Position numbers and translations under genes: made by a program. Shown piece by piece: positions 23,164 through 33,066 of a stretch of DNA of 59,235 bases. The first letter of the stretch is position 1; every line of letters starts with the position of its first letter. The stretch comes from Paludibacteraceae bacterium (GTDB lineage Bacteria; Bacteroidota; Bacteroidia; Bacteroidales; Paludibacteraceae): the NCBI GenBank assembly GCA_017542915.1, contig JAFXWI010000024.1, positions 1 to 59,235 of the forward strand, written 5' to 3'. The notes below the pieces were generated by a model. It searched no databases. It worked only from the letters and a program-made list of their open reading frames with translations, and was not told the origin of the DNA.

Positions 23164-25917
23164 GTGAAAAGTGAGGATTTTATACATATCGAGGGCGCAG
23201 AGACCCACAACTTAAAGCATGTGACGGTAGATATACCGCGCAATAAGTTGGTGGTAGTGACCGGCGTGAGCGGCAGCGGCAAGAGTTCGCTGGCGTTCGA
23301 CACGCTCTATGCGGAAGGTCAGCGCAGATATGTAGAGAGCCTTAGTGCATACGCGCGTCAGTTCATGGGACGTATGCAGAAACCCGAGGTGGAGAAGATA
23401 GATGGCATTCCTCCTGCTATCGCTATCCAACAGAAAGTTAGTAGCCGTAACCCGCGTTCAACGGTGGGAACCGTGACGGAGATCTACGACTACTTGAAAC
23501 TTTTGTACGCGCGCGTAGGCAGGACGTACTCGCCCGTAAGCGGAGATGAGGTTCGTAAGAACACGATCCGCGATGTGGTGGCATACATGGAAGCGCAGCC
23601 GAAAGGGACTCGTGTTTATCTGATCAGCCCGATTATTCTGCCGGAAGGACGGACGCTGCAGGAACAGTTGGCTTTATGGCAGAGTCAGGGTTTCAGCCGT
23701 CTGCTGATTGACGGAGACACCGTTCGTTTGGACGACAACACATGGGAAAAAGCGGAAGGGCACGAGGCTTATCTGTTGGTTGACCGTATTGTGACGGACG
23801 GCGAACAAGCGACGAGTAACCGTTTTGCGGACAGCGTGCAGACAGCGTTCTTCGAAGGTCAAGGCGAATGCCGGTTATGGATGAACAATCGGGAGAAAGT
23901 GTTCTCCGAGCGTTTTGAGGCCGATGGTATCCGTTTCATGGAGCCGAGTGAGCACCTGTTCGATTTCAATAACCCTGTCGGAGCCTGCCCGGAATGCAAG
24001 GGTGTGGGCGTTGTGATGGGTATTGACGAGGACTTGGTAGTGCCCGACAAATCGAAGTCGATATACGACGGAGCTATCGCTTGCTGGCAGAGCGAGAAGA
24101 TGCAGCCTTGGTTAGATGAGTTGATCTATAACGCGGCTCAGTTCGGCTTCCCAATACACACAGCTTACTATGCGTTAACACCCGAACAGAAACATCTGAT
24201 TTGGACAGGTAATCAGTGGTTTAAGGGTCTGAACGCCTTCTTCCATGAGTTGGAAGAGAAACAATACAGCCGCATCCAATACAAAGTGATGCTTGCGCGG
24301 TACAAAGGTAAGACGACCTGTCCGGTTTGTCACGGTCTGCATTTACGCCGTGAAGCCGAATATGTGCTCGTGAGCGGAAAGAGCATTCAGCAGCTATGCT
24401 CGATGCCGCTTTCGGAGTTGCAGGAATGGTTTAAGCATATCGAGTTGACGGATATAGAGCGTCAGACGGCGGAGATGCTGCTGCACGAGATCAACAGCCG
24501 TTTGCAGTTTATGCAAGATGTGGGTCTGAGTTATCTGACTTTGAACAGGCAGAGCAACACGCTCTCCGGCGGAGAGAGCCAGCGAATCAACCTTGCTAAA
24601 TCGCTGGGTAGCAGCTTAGTTGGATCGCTTTACGTACTGGACGAGCCATCTATCGGTCTTCATCCGCGGGACACAGAAAGGCTGATTCATGTGCTCAAGG
24701 AGTTGCGCGATTTAGGCAACACGATCGTGGTAGTGGAGCATGACGAGGACATCATCGCAGCTGCCGACCATATTATCGAGATCGGTCCTGCTGCCGGTCG
24801 TCACGGCGGAGAAGTGGTTTACGAAGGTCAACCGCGACCGGAGATGTTCACGCTCAACATCCCGAAACAAAGAAGGCATTGGAACAACTATATTGAGATA
24901 CAAGGGGCTTGCGAGAACAACCTGAAGGATCTGACGGTACGTTTTCCGCTGCATGTGATGACCGTAGTGACGGGTGTCAGTGGTAGCGGTAAGAGTTCGC
25001 TGGTGAGCAAAGTGCTCTACCCTGCCCTCAAGAAACATTACGGAGGCACGTTTGCTGAACACACAGGCGATTTCGGGCACCTCAGCGGCAGTCTGCAACT
25101 GATGCGCGATATTGAGTTTGTGGACCAAAATCCGCTGAGTCGCAGCAGCAGAAGTAACCCCGTGACGTACCTCAAGGCGTACGATGAGATCAGGCGTTTG
25201 TTTGCGGAACAGCCGCTTGCCAAACAGTTGGGTCTGACCCCTGCACATTTCTCGTTTAATACCCCGGGCGGACGATGCGAGACCTGTCAAGGCGAAGGAA
25301 CAATCACCATTGAGATGCAGTTCATGGCGGATCTGGTGTTGGAATGCGAACAATGCCACGGACGGCGGTTCAAACAGGACATCTTGGATGTTCATTACCG
25401 AGGCAAATCTATCTACGACATCCTCTGCATGACCGTTAATCAAGCGGTGGAGTTTTTCAGCGAGAGTCCCGAGTGTGCAAAGATCGTCAAGCGTCTCAAA
25501 CCGCTGCAAGATGTCGGCATCGGCTATGTGCAGTTAGGTCAGAGCAGCAGTACGCTTTCCGGCGGAGAGAGCCAGCGAGTGAAGTTAGCTTCTTTCATCG
25601 CACAGGAAGAGTGCGAACCCACTATTTTTGTCTTCGATGAACCGACGACGGGTCTGCATCATCGCGATATAGAGGTGCTTCTCCAAGCCCTCAACCGGCT
25701 CATCAGCAAAGGACACACGGTCATCATCATTGAGCACAATCCCGCTGTTATCTTAGCGGCTGATCATGTGATTGACTTAGGTCCCGAAGGCGGCAAAGAA
25801 GGCGGACGGATCGTCTGCACAGGTACACCCGAAGAGGTGGCACAATGCAAAGAGAGTTATACCGGCAAGTATCTTGCCCACCAAATAGAAATCAATCATG
25901 ATACACGAAAAGACTAA
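23164..25917 (+). CDS. uvrA: Excinuclease ABC subunit A
   Basis: A 917-aa UvrA-family ATPase, which finds bulky DNA lesions and loads UvrB. Both ABC modules are complete: Walker A GVSGSGKSS at about residues 34-42 and 604-612, signatures LSGGESQRINLAKSL and LSGGESQRVKLASFI, and Walker B followed by DEPS or DEPT. The C-terminal zinc module is present (CETCQGEG with CEQCHGRRF, about 703-740). In the first zinc module only GACPECKG remains; the preceding Cys pair is absent (FEADGIRFMEPSEHLF instead). The GTG start directly abuts the previous stop; it is chosen because IHIEGAETHNLKHV aligns with the family N-terminus. The missing Cys pair suggests a Bacteroidota paralogue class. Confidence 0.93.
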   Translation: MKSEDFIHIEGAETHNLKHVTVDIPRNKLVVVTGVSGSGKSSLAFDTLYAEGQRRYVESLSAYARQFMGRMQKPEVEKIDGIPPAIAIQQKVSSRNPRSTVGTVTEIYDYLKLLYARVGRTYSPVSGDEVRKNTIRDVVAYMEAQPKGTRVYLISPIILPEGRTLQEQLALWQSQGFSRLLIDGDTVRLDDNTWEKAEGHEAYLLVDRIVTDGEQATSNRFADSVQTAFFEGQGECRLWMNNREKVFSERFEADGIRFMEPSEHLFDFNNPVGACPECKGVGVVMGIDEDLVVPDKSKSIYDGAIACWQSEKMQPWLDELIYNAAQFGFPIHTAYYALTPEQKHLIWTGNQWFKGLNAFFHELEEKQYSRIQYKVMLARYKGKTTCPVCHGLHLRREAEYVLVSGKSIQQLCSMPLSELQEWFKHIELTDIERQTAEMLLHEINSRLQFMQDVGLSYLTLNRQSNTLSGGESQRINLAKSLGSSLVGSLYVLDEPSIGLHPRDTERLIHVLKELRDLGNTIVVVEHDEDIIAAADHIIEIGPAAGRHGGEVVYEGQPRPEMFTLNIPKQRRHWNNYIEIQGACENNLKDLTVRFPLHVMTVVTGVSGSGKSSLVSKVLYPALKKHYGGTFAEHTGDFGHLSGSLQLMRDIEFVDQNPLSRSSRSNPVTYLKAYDEIRRLFAEQPLAKQLGLTPAHFSFNTPGGRCETCQGEGTITIEMQFMADLVLECEQCHGRRFKQDILDVHYRGKSIYDILCMTVNQAVEFFSESPECAKIVKRLKPLQDVGIGYVQLGQSSSTLSGGESQRVKLASFIAQEECEPTIFVFDEPTTGLHHRDIEVLLQALNRLISKGHTVIIIEHNPAVILAADHVIDLGPEGGKEGGRIVCTGTPEEVAQCKESYTGKYLAHQIEINHDTRKD

Positions 25918-27856
25918 AGAATTACTTCGTTCAGACATTTTCTCGCACCTTCCGGCGATCGGTTATGTCCCGCGTTGGAGTGTGTTGCTATTAGATATGC
26001 TGCTCTGCACTATCGCATTTTGGCTGAGTGTATGGATAGGAAGCGGCGTTTTTAACTATCAAACGGAGAGTGCCGAGATCTACTCGATCCGAGTACAATA
26101 CCTCATTGTGATGGGTGTTCAGCTCATTACCTTCTGGGCTTTTCACACCTATTCCGGCATCCTGCGGTACTCAACCTTTATTGACATGGTCAAGGTGTTA
26201 GGCGCTAACCTTGCTGCCGGTATCATCATTCTGATTTTCAATTTAGCAATGCAGCTCACGACGCACTCTCACCCGATGTTGAGTACCGTCGTTATGACCT
26301 ATGTGCCGATCGCTTTTGTGCTGCTTTTCTCGCTGCGTGTGGGCGTCAAATCAATAGGCGAGACCTTACAGGAATATGGCAGCGGTAGTCCGCGCGTCAT
26401 GATCTATGGTACCAAATATGCCGGTGTGTCCATCGCCAAGATGCTCCGTTCGGCAGGAAACACCCCCTATCATCCGGTCGGATTCATTACCGGCAACGAT
26501 GAGCGTTACGGATTTGAGTTGGTCGGTCTGCCTGTCCGCAAACTGGATGAGAAACTGTTTGAATGGATGTCTGAACGCAACATACAAAATGTCATCATTT
26601 CGCCGATTAAGATGCGTGAGATCAACCCAGCGCAAGACTTACAGGTGTTCATTGACCATAACATCCGTATTCTCAGTACGCCATATTTCACGAAATTCGA
26701 CAATCTCGATGACATCGATGCACAGCGTATCGGACGTATTGACGCCATTAAGATCGAGGATCTGTTAGAGCGTCCGGAGATAGATATCAACACCGAGAAC
26801 GTGCGGCAGATCATCCGCAATAAAGTCGTGCTCATCAGCGGAGCTGCCGGTAGCATCGGTAGCGAGTTGGTTCGCCAAGTACAGAAATACGAGCCGCAAG
26901 TAACGGTTCTGTTAGAGATGGCGGAGAGTCCGTTGCACGACCTGACGATGGATCTGAACAAGCAGTTCCCCAACAACCGCTTTATACCGATCATTGCTGA
27001 CGTGCGTAACAGGACGCGTATTGAGCAGATTTTCAACGAAGTGCGTCCGGATGTAGTGTATCACGCAGCGGCGTACAAGCACGTGCCGCTCATGGAGAGT
27101 TATCCCAACGAAGCAATCCGCGCGAACGTGTTGGGAACCAAGAATATGGCAGACATGGCGGTTAAATACGGCGTGCAACGTTTTGTGATGATCTCTACGG
27201 ACAAAGCTGTCAACCCCACCAATATCATGGGTGCCAGCAAACGTATTGCGGAGATTTACGTGCAGTCGCTCTTCCATAAATTGCAAAAGAAAAACCCCGA
27301 TTGCACCAAGTTTATCACCACCCGTTTCGGCAATGTGTTAGGCAGCAACGGATCGGTAATACCTTATTTCCAGAAACAGATCGCAGCCGGCGGACCGGTG
27401 ACGGTGACGCATCCGGAGATCATCCGCTATTTCATGACGATCCCCGAAGCCTGCTGCCTCGTCATGGAAGCAAGCACCTTAGGAAAAGGCGGAGAGATCT
27501 TCGTCTTCGATATGGGTAAACCGGTGAAGATCTTGGATTTAGCACGAAACATGATCCGCCTTGCCGGATACACGCCGGACAAAGACATCTCGATTGTCTT
27601 CACGGGTCTGCGTCCGGGAGAGAAACTGTACGAGGAGCTCCTCAACCAAAAAGAACACACCCTGCCGACCAGTAACAGTAAGATCATGATTGCCAAGGTT
27701 CGCGAGTTCGATTATGACACAGTCAGCAAACAAATCGACGAACTGATTGTTACCAGCGAGCTGGACAAGACTTTCACCACCGTCAAACAGATGAAACAAT
27801 TAGTACCGGAATATATCAGTAAAAACTCTGTCTTTGAACAACTTGATCCGCAATGA
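25898..27856 (+). CDS. Membrane-bound nucleotide-sugar 4,6-dehydratase/epimerase (FlaA1/WbpM/CapD-like)
   Basis: A 652-aa polysaccharide biosynthesis protein. Four transmembrane helices (about residues 25-140) precede a CoA-binding-like domain (VMIYGTKYAGVSIAKMLRSAG) and an SDR catalytic domain. The nucleotide-binding motif is ISGAAGSIGSELVRQ (about 311-325). The active-site region reads MISTDKAVNPTNIMGASKRIAE (about 430-451), the SxMK-type variant of this subfamily. It probably dehydrates UDP-GlcNAc to make a rare sugar for capsule or O-antigen. It overlaps uvrA by 20 nt and the next gene by 4 nt. Confidence 0.93.
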   Translation: MIHEKTKELLRSDIFSHLPAIGYVPRWSVLLLDMLLCTIAFWLSVWIGSGVFNYQTESAEIYSIRVQYLIVMGVQLITFWAFHTYSGILRYSTFIDMVKVLGANLAAGIIILIFNLAMQLTTHSHPMLSTVVMTYVPIAFVLLFSLRVGVKSIGETLQEYGSGSPRVMIYGTKYAGVSIAKMLRSAGNTPYHPVGFITGNDERYGFELVGLPVRKLDEKLFEWMSERNIQNVIISPIKMREINPAQDLQVFIDHNIRILSTPYFTKFDNLDDIDAQRIGRIDAIKIEDLLERPEIDINTENVRQIIRNKVVLISGAAGSIGSELVRQVQKYEPQVTVLLEMAESPLHDLTMDLNKQFPNNRFIPIIADVRNRTRIEQIFNEVRPDVVYHAAAYKHVPLMESYPNEAIRANVLGTKNMADMAVKYGVQRFVMISTDKAVNPTNIMGASKRIAEIYVQSLFHKLQKKNPDCTKFITTRFGNVLGSNGSVIPYFQKQIAAGGPVTVTHPEIIRYFMTIPEACCLVMEASTLGKGGEIFVFDMGKPVKILDLARNMIRLAGYTPDKDISIVFTGLRPGEKLYEELLNQKEHTLPTSNSKIMIAKVREFDYDTVSKQIDELIVTSELDKTFTTVKQMKQLVPEYISKNSVFEQLDPQ

Positions 27857-28929
27857 TACAAACATTTTTTGAACAACATTACTATCTGATCGGCCTCGTC
27901 AGTTTTCTGTTAGGTCTTATACTTATGCCGATTGTCATTCGCATCGCCAAAGCGAAAGGCTTTGTAGTGCGTCCCAATAAACGAATGAGTCACGAAGGCG
28001 AAGTGCCTAATATCGGCGGACTGAATATCTGTATCAGCTTCATTCTGACCTATCTGCTCTTCAATCCGACGGAGCCTAATCATTTCTTTTTCATTGGGTT
28101 ATTCTCCATTATGGTGGTCGGATTTATCGACGATGTGCTGGTTCTCCGTCCGATGGCAAAACTGTTTGGCGAGACTTTAGCAGGCATCGCTCTCATCGGT
28201 TTCTCCAACTTGCGGATCACGCATCTGCACGGACTTTTCGGCATCAACGAGATAGGTATCATCCCGAGCTATCTGCTGTCGCTGTTTATCCTGCTCGCTA
28301 TCATCAACGCCATCAACCTCATTGATGGTGTGGACGGTCTTGCCAGCGGTTTGGGAATCATCTACTGCCTTTTCTTCTCCATCTATTTCGGTTTGGCAGG
28401 AGAGACGACTTGGTCTATGCTTGGCGTGTGTATGATCGGTGTGCTGACGGTCTTTTTCATCTACAATGTGTTCGGACGTAAGGACAAGATTTTCATGGGC
28501 GACAGCGGTAGTCTGCTCTTAGGCTATCTGATGACTGCTTTCGTCTTCCATTTCTGCGAGATCAACGCCTATTCGGCTGTTCCTGAGGCACTTCATATGA
28601 GTGCCGCGCCGGCAGTTGCGATCTGCGTACTGACCGTTCCGATCTTCGACACCATCCGCGTGAGTATCACGCGTATCAAGAAACACCGTTCACCCTTTGA
28701 GCCGGACAAGAACCATATTCACCATCTGCTGCTTCGCACGGGGCTGAATCATTTCCAGACGACCTGTGTGCTGCTGAGCGTAAGCCTGCTGTTCATCGGA
28801 TTAGGCATCCTCGGAAGGAACTGGAACATGTGGCTGCTGATGTTTGCCGATTTTGGTTTGGCTACGGCTCTGACGCTGGTTCTTTGGCGTATTATCAATA
28901 CAAAACTGGCTGCCAATGCTCACGATTGA
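27853..28929 (+). CDS. Undecaprenyl-phosphate sugar-1-phosphate transferase (WecA/MraY family)
   Basis: A 358-aa polytopic membrane enzyme with about 10-11 helices that transfers a sugar-1-phosphate (probably GlcNAc-1-P) to undecaprenyl phosphate, starting a surface glycan. Motifs: PNKRMSHEGEVPNIGGLNI (about 37-55), FIDDVLVLRP with the Asp pair (about 90-99), NAINLIDGVDGLASGLG (about 151-167), FMGDSGSLLLGY (about 215-226) and the HIHHLLLRTG loop (about 290-299). It is closer to WecA/TagO than to MraY because of the HIHH loop and its polysaccharide neighbours. The stop overlaps the ABC-F start by 14 nt. Confidence 0.93.
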   Translation: MIQTFFEQHYYLIGLVSFLLGLILMPIVIRIAKAKGFVVRPNKRMSHEGEVPNIGGLNICISFILTYLLFNPTEPNHFFFIGLFSIMVVGFIDDVLVLRPMAKLFGETLAGIALIGFSNLRITHLHGLFGINEIGIIPSYLLSLFILLAIINAINLIDGVDGLASGLGIIYCLFFSIYFGLAGETTWSMLGVCMIGVLTVFFIYNVFGRKDKIFMGDSGSLLLGYLMTAFVFHFCEINAYSAVPEALHMSAAPAVAICVLTVPIFDTIRVSITRIKKHRSPFEPDKNHIHHLLLRTGLNHFQTTCVLLSVSLLFIGLGILGRNWNMWLLMFADFGLATALTLVLWRIINTKLAANAHD

Positions 28930-30757
28930 CCACATAAGCATGGAGTTCTCGTCCCGCCCTGTACTGGACGACATTACGTTCCTTGTTAACCGCAAGGAAC
29001 GCATTGCCTTGGTGGGCAAAAACGGAGCAGGCAAGACTACTCTACTCCGTTTGATTGCAGGCGAATATCAGCCCACCGGAGGACGTATTGCACGGGAATC
29101 GGACATGACGATCGGCTATCTGCCGCAGGTCATGCTTTTCCAAGACAACCGCACGCTTCGCGAAGAAGTGATGAGTATAAGGAACAAAGGGACTAAGGAC
29201 GATATACAAACGGACGAAGCGCGGTTCATTGCTGAGATGGACAGGACTATCATCGGTCTCGGCTTTGAGAGACGCGATTTTGACCGTCCGTGTACGGAGT
29301 TTTCAGGCGGATGGAGAATGCGTATCGAGTTAGCGAAGATCCTCTTGAGTCATCCCGATCTGCTGCTGTTGGACGAGCCGACGAACCATCTGGACATCGA
29401 GTCTATCCAGTGGCTCGAAGACTTCCTCAAAGCGAGTCAGAGTGCGGTGCTTATGGTCAGCCACGACCGTGCGTTCATCGATAATGTCTGCAACCGGACT
29501 ATTGAGATCACGCTCGGGCGCATATACGATTATAATGTCAACTACAGCCGGTTCGTGGAGCTGCGCAAAGAACGCCATGAGCAACAAGTGCGCGCCTACC
29601 AGAACCAGCAGAAGATGATACAGGAAACCGAAGATTTCATCGAGCGTTTCCGATACAAAGCTACCAAAGCCGTACAAGTACAAAGCCGCATCAAACAGCT
29701 GGAGAAACTCGAACGCCTCGAAGTGGATTTGGAGGACACCTCGCGTCTCAACCTGCGTTTCCCGCCCGCTCCGAGAAGTGGTGATTTTCCGCTCATAGTG
29801 GAAGACCTGCGCAAGGATTTTGGGGATCATAATGTCTTCCATGACGTAACCTTCACTATCCGCAGAGGAGAGAAAGTGGCGTTTGTGGGCAAGAACGGAG
29901 AAGGCAAATCCACGCTCGTCAAATGTATCATGGGGCAGTTGGATTATCTGGGCAACCTCAAGATCGGCCACAATGTCAAGATCGGCTATTTTGCGCAGAA
30001 CCAAGCCGCACTCTTGGACGAAAACCTCACCGTCTTCGAGACCATCGATTACGTTGCAGTCGGAGATATTCGTACCAAGATACGCGACATCCTCGGTGCA
30101 TTCATGTTCGGCGGAGAGGCGTCCGAGAAAAAGGTCAAAGTGCTCTCCGGTGGTGAGCGAAGCCGTTTGGCGATGATCCGGCTGTTACTCGAACCATGCA
30201 ACCTGCTGATTCTCGATGAGCCGACGAACCATCTCGACATGCAGTCCAAGGATGTGCTCAAAGCCGCCCTGCAGGACTTTAACGGAACGGTCATCTGCGT
30301 CTCGCACGACCGTGATTTCCTCAACGGGCTCGTGGAGAAAGTGTACGAGTTCGGCGGCGGAAGAGTCAAAGAGCACCTCGGTGGCATATATGATTTTTTG
30401 AGAGCCAAAAAGATTGACTCCCTTCAAGAACTTGAACGGTCCAATATCGGTCCAACATCGGTCCAATCACGGTCCAATCCTAGACCTTTCGACTTATCTC
30501 AGGCTACTTCGGAGCCTTCAACTGCGAAGTTAGACTATGCCGCTCAGAAAGCCGCAGCTGCCGAAAAACGCAAAAAAGAGAAGCAAATTGCACAAACGGA
30601 AGAAGAGATAGCGGCTTTGGAAGCACAACAGGCGGAGATAGAGCAACTGCTCGCTTTGCCCGAAAACCAAACGCAGGAACTGTTCCAGAAATACGAATCG
30701 GTCAAACACCAGATCGAGCAAAAACTATACGAATGGGAAATACTAAGTGAAACATAA
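28916..30757 (+). CDS. ABC-F family ATPase (Uup/YdiF-like)
   Basis: A 613-aa soluble protein with two ABC domains and no membrane segments. The first has GKNGAGKTTLLRL (about 35-47), FSGGWRMRIELAKIL and LLLLDEPTNHLD; the second has GKNGEGKSTLVK (about 325), LSGGERSRLAMIRLL and LLILDEPTNHLD. An ABC-F linker of charged helices lies between. The C-terminus (about 540-610) is a coiled coil, AAAEKRKKEKQIAQTEEE, as in Uup/YdiF. Such proteins act on the ribosome or in DNA tolerance. An 11-nt tandem array encodes NIGPTSVQSRSNP just before the C-terminal region. Despite its place among polysaccharide genes, no transport role is implied. Confidence 0.94.
   Translation: MLTIDHISMEFSSRPVLDDITFLVNRKERIALVGKNGAGKTTLLRLIAGEYQPTGGRIARESDMTIGYLPQVMLFQDNRTLREEVMSIRNKGTKDDIQTDEARFIAEMDRTIIGLGFERRDFDRPCTEFSGGWRMRIELAKILLSHPDLLLLDEPTNHLDIESIQWLEDFLKASQSAVLMVSHDRAFIDNVCNRTIEITLGRIYDYNVNYSRFVELRKERHEQQVRAYQNQQKMIQETEDFIERFRYKATKAVQVQSRIKQLEKLERLEVDLEDTSRLNLRFPPAPRSGDFPLIVEDLRKDFGDHNVFHDVTFTIRRGEKVAFVGKNGEGKSTLVKCIMGQLDYLGNLKIGHNVKIGYFAQNQAALLDENLTVFETIDYVAVGDIRTKIRDILGAFMFGGEASEKKVKVLSGGERSRLAMIRLLLEPCNLLILDEPTNHLDMQSKDVLKAALQDFNGTVICVSHDRDFLNGLVEKVYEFGGGRVKEHLGGIYDFLRAKKIDSLQELERSNIGPTSVQSRSNPRPFDLSQATSEPSTAKLDYAAQKAAAAEKRKKEKQIAQTEEEIAALEAQQAEIEQLLALPENQTQELFQKYESVKHQIEQKLYEWEILSET
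30438..30480. repeat. 11-nt tandem array inside the ABC-F gene, 4 units
   Basis: Units GGTCCAATATC, GGTCCAACATC, GGTCCAATCAC and a shorter GGTCCAATCC. It encodes a polar linker between the second ABC domain and the C-terminal coiled coil. Confidence 0.9.
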
Positions 30758-30779
30758 TTAACATGAAAAATAAACACAG

Positions 30780-31937
30780 ATGCAACTGAACGAAATTGTT
30801 GATTACATGATTACCTGGCTATGCTATGGAGATGCAGAAGCAGCCAAACGCGTAGCTTACAGTGCTGATGAGAAAGAATTAGAGACGCACGACGTGATTA
30901 TTGTGCCTAACCGCAAATTAGGCCACACTATTGTACTGCCGGACATGAATAAAGTGGTGGTAGAGCAACCCGCAAAAGGCAAAGCCATCATCCGGACGGA
31001 CATTATTTATAACACGTTCTTCTTCATTTCGCGCGCAGAAGAGACGTTTAATACTGAACGGGATGAGCACGGTCGGTTTGCTGCACGGTTCTCTATTTTA
31101 GGACAGGGTAACCGTTTGCAGATTCCGCTTTTGGACGAACATGCAAGGCTGTTGATGAAACTGCTCAATCTGCCTTTGCCGACTCCCGGATTCGGACACA
31201 TCTATCTGACGCACGACATCGATGCTATCACGCAATACCGCTCTTTGCGAGGCGCGTTCGGAGGATTGCTAAGAGGAGAGATGAAACAAGCATGGGATTC
31301 TCTTCGCAACATAAACAAAGATCCGCTTTACACCTTCCCGTGGCTCATGGAGCAAGACAGCCGCATTCCGGAAGCAGAGTGTATCTATTTCGTCAAACAG
31401 ACCGGCGGAAGCGGATATGATTATCCGCAGTATAGTTTGCACGGACGTGATTATAAACGCCTCAAAAAGAGCTTGTTAGACAGCGGCGCGAAGTTAGGCG
31501 TGCATAGCAGTTACTACGGAGAGATGCCCTCCAAACCTATCAGTCCGTTGCATCGGGTTCACTATCTCAATGGTTCTATCCGCAACATGACACAATGGAT
31601 AAAAGCCGGTATTACCGATGATTTCACGATGGGTTTTGCGGACGCAGCAGGATTCCGTTTGCAGACCACACGTGCTGTACGATGGATCAATCCATATACC
31701 TATAAACTGACGCCTCTCACGTTACATCCGCTCGTGATTATGGACACCACGCTGAGCAATGAGAACTACATGAACCTCAGCGAAGACGAAGCGTATTTCC
31801 TCTGCGAGCGGCTGATTGAGAAGGTGCATATGCATCATGGCGACCTTTGCCTATTATGGCACAACAGCAATATTAACGACACCACTTATCATCGTTCCCT
31901 CTATCCGAAACTGCTCGAATTGATACATGGCAAATGA
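30780..31937 (+). CDS. NodB-like polysaccharide deacetylase-family protein
   Basis: A 385-aa protein with an N-terminal domain of unknown function (about 1-135) and a NodB-like barrel. The metal-binding start is YLTHDIDAITQY (about 141-152), and later parts include KLGVHSSYYGEMPSKP (His about 243) and MGFADAAGFRLQTTRAV (about 282-298). A final LCLLWHNSNIND is typical of this subgroup. There is no signal peptide, so it should be cytoplasmic. It lies in a polysaccharide gene cluster and overlaps the next glycosyltransferase gene by 11 nt, which suggests it edits a sugar or lipid-linked precursor. Confidence 0.85.
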   Translation: MQLNEIVDYMITWLCYGDAEAAKRVAYSADEKELETHDVIIVPNRKLGHTIVLPDMNKVVVEQPAKGKAIIRTDIIYNTFFFISRAEETFNTERDEHGRFAARFSILGQGNRLQIPLLDEHARLLMKLLNLPLPTPGFGHIYLTHDIDAITQYRSLRGAFGGLLRGEMKQAWDSLRNINKDPLYTFPWLMEQDSRIPEAECIYFVKQTGGSGYDYPQYSLHGRDYKRLKKSLLDSGAKLGVHSSYYGEMPSKPISPLHRVHYLNGSIRNMTQWIKAGITDDFTMGFADAAGFRLQTTRAVRWINPYTYKLTPLTLHPLVIMDTTLSNENYMNLSEDEAYFLCERLIEKVHMHHGDLCLLWHNSNINDTTYHRSLYPKLLELIHGK

Positions 31938-33054
31938 CAAAAGGACACATATTTTAGTGGTTTCTGACCCGCCGGTTGCTCCGGGCTATCTGCCTCGGTT
32001 GCGATACCTTTGCGACTATTTGGACCGCAAAGGCTTTGCCGTAACGCTGCTGACCGAAACATCAGAACCGCTGCCTTTTGCTCATAACTACCCTATCGAG
32101 ACGATCCGTATGTACAGCGGTAATACGTTCGATTGGTTTGTCAAGACCGTTTGGACGCTACTCACCGATTGGCACAACCGCGTTTTTGCCAAACGAGCTC
32201 TAACCACCCTACATGGCGGGTTCGATCTCGTCCTCTGCACGGCTTTCAGCGATTTTCCGTTAGGAGCCGCACAGCGGATAGCTCAAACACTTCAAGTGCC
32301 GTTGATATGCGATATTCGCGATTTGGACGAACAGGTGGATGACTCGCGCTACCAATACCAGCATCAACAATGGTGGCTTATGCCTTTCAGGCGTCTCTAT
32401 CGCGCCATACATATCCGCCGTCGGAATAAAGTCTTGCGTGCTGCCAATGCGATCACAACCGTTTCTCCTTGGCATAAGGACTTCATTCAGAATATAACTG
32501 CCAACAGCGTACCGGTCTATACGATCTACAACGGTTTTGATGAGCAGCAGTTCTACCCCGAGAACATCCGCACAGAGCAGTTCACCATAACGTATATCGG
32601 ATCGCTTTTCCATTGGCAGATACCTGCCTTGGAGAAAGTGAAACAAGCGGTGGAGGGAATCAGAATTCAGATGGATATCCACACGCCGCAAGATCATCCG
32701 GTAGCGCACGACCGTTTGGGCGATGCTATCCGACGAAGCGGCATCATGCTCGTCCTCACTTCGCCGAACACGCATGGCATGTTGACCACCAAGTTCTACG
32801 AGGCACTCGGTTGCGCCAAACCGATTCTGTGCGTGCCATCCGACCAAGGAGCGTTAGCAGAACTGATGGCCTATACCAACGCAGGAATAGCAACTGACGA
32901 TATAGAGGCTATCAAAGCTTTCATCTTGCAGCACTACCGCTCATGGGAGCAGAACGGCTTCACCGCCCAACAGACACAGCATCGCGAAGAGTTCAGCCGC
33001 GAAGCACAAACCAAACAAATGGAACAAATACTACTATCGACTATAAACAAATAA
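31927..33054 (+). CDS. Glycosyltransferase family 4 protein
   Basis: A 375-aa GT-B fold glycosyltransferase. The N-terminal half opens with HILVVSDPPVAPGYLPRLRYL, the usual Rossmann-like start of GT4 enzymes. The C-terminal domain has TIYNGFDEQQFYP (about 198-210), ITYIGSLFHWQIP, and the sugar-nucleotide site region TTKFYEALGCAKPILCVPSDQGALAELM (in pieces about 287-315), where Glu in FYEALG is characteristic. It probably adds a sugar to a lipid-linked glycan on the cytoplasmic side. Donor and acceptor cannot be predicted. It overlaps the NodB-like gene and is 12 nt before the GT2 fusion. Confidence 0.92.
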   Translation: MANDKRTHILVVSDPPVAPGYLPRLRYLCDYLDRKGFAVTLLTETSEPLPFAHNYPIETIRMYSGNTFDWFVKTVWTLLTDWHNRVFAKRALTTLHGGFDLVLCTAFSDFPLGAAQRIAQTLQVPLICDIRDLDEQVDDSRYQYQHQQWWLMPFRRLYRAIHIRRRNKVLRAANAITTVSPWHKDFIQNITANSVPVYTIYNGFDEQQFYPENIRTEQFTITYIGSLFHWQIPALEKVKQAVEGIRIQMDIHTPQDHPVAHDRLGDAIRRSGIMLVLTSPNTHGMLTTKFYEALGCAKPILCVPSDQGALAELMAYTNAGIATDDIEAIKAFILQHYRSWEQNGFTAQQTQHREEFSREAQTKQMEQILLSTINK

Positions 33055-33066
33055 AACAATACACAA

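Noticed and set aside
24712..25509. 265-codon minus-strand open frame over uvrA
   Set aside because: Shadow of a strongly conserved coding region.
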